Positions 61,161 to 64,000 of a DNA stretch of 64,000 nt are shown piece by piece. The stretch is taken from contig NZ_MAUE01000041.1 of NCBI RefSeq assembly GCF_001702265.1, forward strand, positions 1-64,000, in the 5' to 3' direction. The notes under the pieces are model-generated. The model did not search any database, was not told where the DNA came from, and saw only the letters and a program-made list of their open reading frames with translations. The position numbers and the translations under genes were made by a program. This DNA comes from Pseudomonas aylmerensis. Its GTDB lineage: Bacteria; Pseudomonadota; Gammaproteobacteria; Pseudomonadales; Pseudomonadaceae. Each line of letters starts with the position of its first letter. Position 1 is the first letter of the stretch.

Positions 61161-62156
61161 TCAGATATCCAGCATCGCCATTACCGCCTCGGGATAACGC
61201 AGGCCGGCGGTGGCATCGGCCGGGAAGATCGCCTCCAGCGCGGCCAGCTCGCGGGTGCTGAGGGTCAGCGAGACGGCGGCGACGTTTTCTTCCAGGTACT
61301 TGCGCTGCTTGGTGCCGGGGATCGGCAGAATGAATTCGCCCTGTGCCAACACCCACGCCAGTGCCAGTTGCCCGGCCGTTACGCCTTTTTCGGCTGCGAG
61401 TGCCTGGACCTGTTGGACCAGCAGCAGGTTTTTTGCAAAGTTGTCGCCCTGGAAGCGCGGGCTGAAACGGCGGTAATCATCGGCAGCGAAATCATCCGGG
61501 CTTTTCAGCGCGCCGGTGAGAAACCCCCGGCCCAATGGACTGTACGGCACAAAGGCGATGCCCAGGCGTTGGCAGGCAGCCAGGCAGCCGTTGAGTTCCT
61601 GGTCGCGGCTCCACAATGAATACTCGCTTTGCAGGGCGCTGATGGGGTGCACGCGATGGGCGCGCTCCAGTGTGGCGGCGGACGCTTCGCTCAGCCCCAG
61701 GTAACGCACCTTGCCCAGTGTGACCAGATCGGCCATGGCGCCGACGGTTTCTTCGATGGCCACGTCGGGGTCGATACGGTGCTGGTAGTACAAATCCAGG
61801 GTGTCGATGCCCAGCCGTTGCAGGGTGCCGTCGATAGCATTGCGAATGTATTCGGGCCGGCCATTGACCCCGCGCAATGCCGGATTCGCCGGGTCACGCA
61901 CGATGCCGAACTTGCTCGCCAGGAACACTTGGTCGCGCTTGCCGGCGATGGCTTTGCCGATCAGTGCCTCATTGGTGTGCGGGCCGTAGATGTCGGCGGT
62001 ATCGAGGAAGTTGATCCCCAGTTCCAGCGCGCGATGCAACGTGGCGACGGCCTCCTGGGTATCACTGCCGGTGGTGTAGAAATCCGTCATGCCCATGCAG
62101 CCGAGGCCGATGGCGGAGACGTGCGGGCCGTTTTTACCGAGTTGACGAGTGTGCAT
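61161..62156 (-). CDS. Aldo/keto reductase
   Basis: A 331-residue NADPH-dependent aldo/keto reductase of the YdhF/AKR13-like group. The catalytic tetrad regions are FLDTADIYGPHTN (Asp, Tyr), VFLASKFG (Lys) and YYQHRID (His), all intact. Substrates are usually aldehydes or ketones formed under stress. It is divergent from the LysR gene (117 bases apart), which probably controls it. Together the pair sits between the two M91-related genes. Confidence 0.9.
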   Translation of the reverse strand: MHTRQLGKNGPHVSAIGLGCMGMTDFYTTGSDTQEAVATLHRALELGINFLDTADIYGPHTNEALIGKAIAGKRDQVFLASKFGIVRDPANPALRGVNGRPEYIRNAIDGTLQRLGIDTLDLYYQHRIDPDVAIEETVGAMADLVTLGKVRYLGLSEASAATLERAHRVHPISALQSEYSLWSRDQELNGCLAACQRLGIAFVPYSPLGRGFLTGALKSPDDFAADDYRRFSPRFQGDNFAKNLLLVQQVQALAAEKGVTAGQLALAWVLAQGEFILPIPGTKQRKYLEENVAAVSLTLSTRELAALEAIFPADATAGLRYPEAVMAMLDI

Positions 62157-62273
62157 GGGTAAAGCTCCTGGGTGGGGAAGGGCTCCATTGTCATCCTCGA
62201 CAAAACCTTGATAAACCGGCTAAAAGCACTATCACTATTCGTAATTTCTAAATAATCAGCCAGGAGCCGGCCC

Positions 62274-63197
62274 GTGGACCGTTTTAATGCGATGCGTGTG
62301 TTCACCCGGATCGTCGAATTGGGCGGGTTCGCCAAGGCGGCCGACAGCCTGCAATTGCCACGCGCCTCAGTGACCATCCTGATCAAGCAACTGGAAGCGC
62401 ACCTCGGCGTCCAACTGCTGCAACGCACCACGCGCCAGGTCAGCCCGACCCTGGACGGTGCGGCGTACTACCAGCGCTGCGTGCAATTGCTTGCCGACCT
62501 TGAAGAAACCGAGGCGGTGTTTTCCACGCGCCGGCAGAACCCGCGCGGCACCTTGAGCGTTGATATGCCCTCGGGTATCGGCCGCTTTCTGGTCATTCCC
62601 GCCTTGCCGACATTTACTGCTCGATACCCGCACATTGATTTGGAAATCGGCCTCAACGACCGCCCGGTGGACCTGATCCGCGAGGGCGTGGATTGCGTGT
62701 TGCGCGGTGGCCTCGCCTTGGACGAATCGCTGGTGGCGAGGCCGTTGGCAATGATGGATCAAATCACCTTGGCGAGCCCCGGTTATCTGGCGCGCAAGGG
62801 CGTGCCGGCAAGTCTTGATGACCTGGCCGGGCACCACATGGTCGAGTACGTTTCCAGTGCCAGCGGCAAACGCTTTGGCCTGGAGTTTCAATTCGGCGCT
62901 GAACTGCGTGCGGTCAACCTGCCCAAGGTGGTTGCGGTCAACAGTGCCGACGGCTACTTCTGTGCCTGTGAAGCGGGCTACGGGTTGATCCAGGCGCCGT
63001 ACTACCACGCGATGCAGCGCCTGGCGCAGGGCAGCCTGCTGGAAGTGCTGGGGCAGCTTGCAGTGCCGAAAATGGCGCTCACGGCACTGTACCCGCCACA
63101 CCGGCAGCTGTCGCAGCGGGTGCGGGTATTTGTCGATTGGCTGGTGGAGTTATGCGCCCAACCCGGCACCGGGCTGCAACGTCAGCGTCTCAGGTGA
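62274..63197 (+). CDS. LysR family transcriptional regulator
   Basis: A 307-residue LysR regulator: N-terminal helix-turn-helix (about 1-60; FTRIVELGGFAKAADSLQLPRASVTI) and substrate-binding domain (about 90-295). It starts with GTG at 62274, with AGGAGC eight bases upstream. Divergent from the aldo/keto reductase gene, the classic arrangement for LysR control. Its stop overlaps the stop of the M91 gene on the other strand by eight bases. Confidence 0.88.
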   Translation: MDRFNAMRVFTRIVELGGFAKAADSLQLPRASVTILIKQLEAHLGVQLLQRTTRQVSPTLDGAAYYQRCVQLLADLEETEAVFSTRRQNPRGTLSVDMPSGIGRFLVIPALPTFTARYPHIDLEIGLNDRPVDLIREGVDCVLRGGLALDESLVARPLAMMDQITLASPGYLARKGVPASLDDLAGHHMVEYVSSASGKRFGLEFQFGAELRAVNLPKVVAVNSADGYFCACEAGYGLIQAPYYHAMQRLAQGSLLEVLGQLAVPKMALTALYPPHRQLSQRVRVFVDWLVELCAQPGTGLQRQRLR

Positions 63198-64000
63198 GGT
63201 AGGTTTTGCGCTCTGGAAGACCCATTTCGCGCCTCATGCCATTCTCCGTGAAATGCTCGGGGTTGATGCGGGTGGGCGGGGTGGATGGATCGTTATCGAA
63301 ATCGAAAGGCGACGCGCTGCTCGGCAAACCGACGACCTGGAACTCAGTGTTCCTGATAGGAATTGAAATGTCAGGGCGTGCTGGCGGGTGCTCTATGGTT
63401 GTGCCTGGCAGGTTTGTTCCCGTCGCACCGTTGTAGGAATGCCCCACTTCATGAACCAGCCCGATGAGTGGAAATCCAAAGGTGCGTCCATCCGGTGCGA
63501 CCGTAGTGCTTGTGTCGTAAGCGATCACCCCCTTATTGGCGCGCGAGCCAGGTTTATTGTCGGTGATCTTGCCCCTTTTAGGGTCATCACCGTCTATACG
63601 GCGACCGTTTTCCCAAGCCTTATCCAGTTCCAAACTCCCGAAATTGTAAGCGTTGCCTCTGTCTGTTTCTTCCTCGATAGTGACTTTTCCCCCTGCCACG
63701 GCGGCTTCCCTGTCCATATCCGTGAGCATCTTTTGCCCAGTGGGAGAGCCGCGCAGAAACTCGAGATCATCCTCTACGCGTTGTTTGAATTGTGGCGTGC
63801 CTACGACCCCAAATCCCGCACCGCCAGCAGTGCTGGGTTGCACCGGGGTCAATGTTGAGCCTTGCGACCGGTCGTACACATCGCCGGTCTTGGCATATAT
63901 ATGATCGCCTTGCTGGTTGTTCCAGACTCGATCCTGACCTTTACCGGTGTAGAACGTCGTTCGATCGTGCCCGACCAAATCGTCGTCACCTTTGCCACCA
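63190..64000 (-). CDS. RTX-like protein with intact M91 metallopeptidase domain (partial)
   Basis: C-terminal part of a gene cut by the window edge (the frame runs on past 64000; only about 270 residues are visible). The zinc motif HEVGH (in LVHEVGHSYNGATG) is complete, with the third-ligand region NTEFQVVGLP downstream. The N-terminal visible part (TTFYTGKGQDRVWNNQ) matches the end of the RTX-like region of the paralogue at 59439-60998, so the missing part probably holds RTX repeats. Probable zinc metalloprotease. It may be a secreted or injected effector; no secretion gene is visible. Confidence 0.85.
   Translation of the reverse strand, partial: GGKGDDDLVGHDRTTFYTGKGQDRVWNNQQGDHIYAKTGDVYDRSQGSTLTPVQPSTAGGAGFGVVGTPQFKQRVEDDLEFLRGSPTGQKMLTDMDREAAVAGGKVTIEEETDRGNAYNFGSLELDKAWENGRRIDGDDPKRGKITDNKPGSRANKGVIAYDTSTTVAPDGRTFGFPLIGLVHEVGHSYNGATGTNLPGTTIEHPPARPDISIPIRNTEFQVVGLPSSASPFDFDNDPSTPPTRINPEHFTENGMRREMGLPERKTYLT

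Overview
This is a GC-rich stretch of a Pseudomonas chromosome, most likely from the P. fluorescens group. Three things point there: the gene families and their order (an OsmC-YcaO fusion, a cystathionine beta-synthase/gamma-lyase pair, and a glgA-treZ-malQ-treY-DUF2934 / glgX block arranged as in P. aeruginosa PA2160-PA2165); the many short palindromic intergenic repeats with arms like TGTGGGAGC...GCTCCCACA; and the several methyl-accepting chemotaxis proteins. I see no rRNA, tRNA, CRISPR array, prophage or insertion sequence. The window is chromosomal backbone with accessory patches, and it is cut at the right edge inside a gene.

Layout. 1-5.5 kb: a repeat pair, a LysE exporter, a tandem-repeat patch, an Aer-type receptor and an OsmC-YcaO protein. 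5.5-12 kb: reverse transsulfuration pair, allophanate hydrolase with its GntR regulator, a second repeat patch and a DapA-family lyase. 12.3-16.1 kb: a lipoprotein and a LysE-SDR-SnoaL-PhnB operon. 16.2-18.9 kb: flavin reductase, MesD and MesX, an oxygen-dependent folate-independent methionine synthase system. 19-28.3 kb: transporters (MFS, DMT, TauE/SafE), small enzymes, MocR and PaiB regulators, and a receptor with a membrane-embedded sensor. 28.5-34.5 kb: a Fur-boxed TonB receptor, an Lrp regulator divergent from an acetylpolyamine amidohydrolase plus amino acid permease, and a decayed formate dehydrogenase. 34.5-38.2 kb: an alpha/beta hydrolase and an autotransporter.

38.4-53.1 kb is the most coherent part. 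One operon (glgA-treZ-malQ-treY-DUF2934) ends at a good intrinsic terminator. It makes alpha-glucan and converts it to trehalose. The next operon starts with glgX and continues almost without gaps into four genes of unknown joint function: an acyl-CoA dehydrogenase homologue, a PIG-L deacetylase, a NodS-like methyltransferase and a GT2 glycosyltransferase. A second, active-site-altered PIG-L paralogue follows. 53.7-59.3 kb holds a hydroxyacid dehydrogenase, a secreted hydrolase, small membrane and metal proteins and a dCache receptor. 59.4-64 kb has two related RTX-like/M91 metallopeptidase proteins flanking an aldo/keto reductase-LysR pair. One copy keeps the HExxH zinc motif and the other has lost all three of its key residues.

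Best candidates for new biology: the glgX-linked ACAD/PIG-L/NodS/GT2 operon, the live/dead M91 pair, and the palindromic repeats whose tails have expanded into minisatellites at three separate loci.
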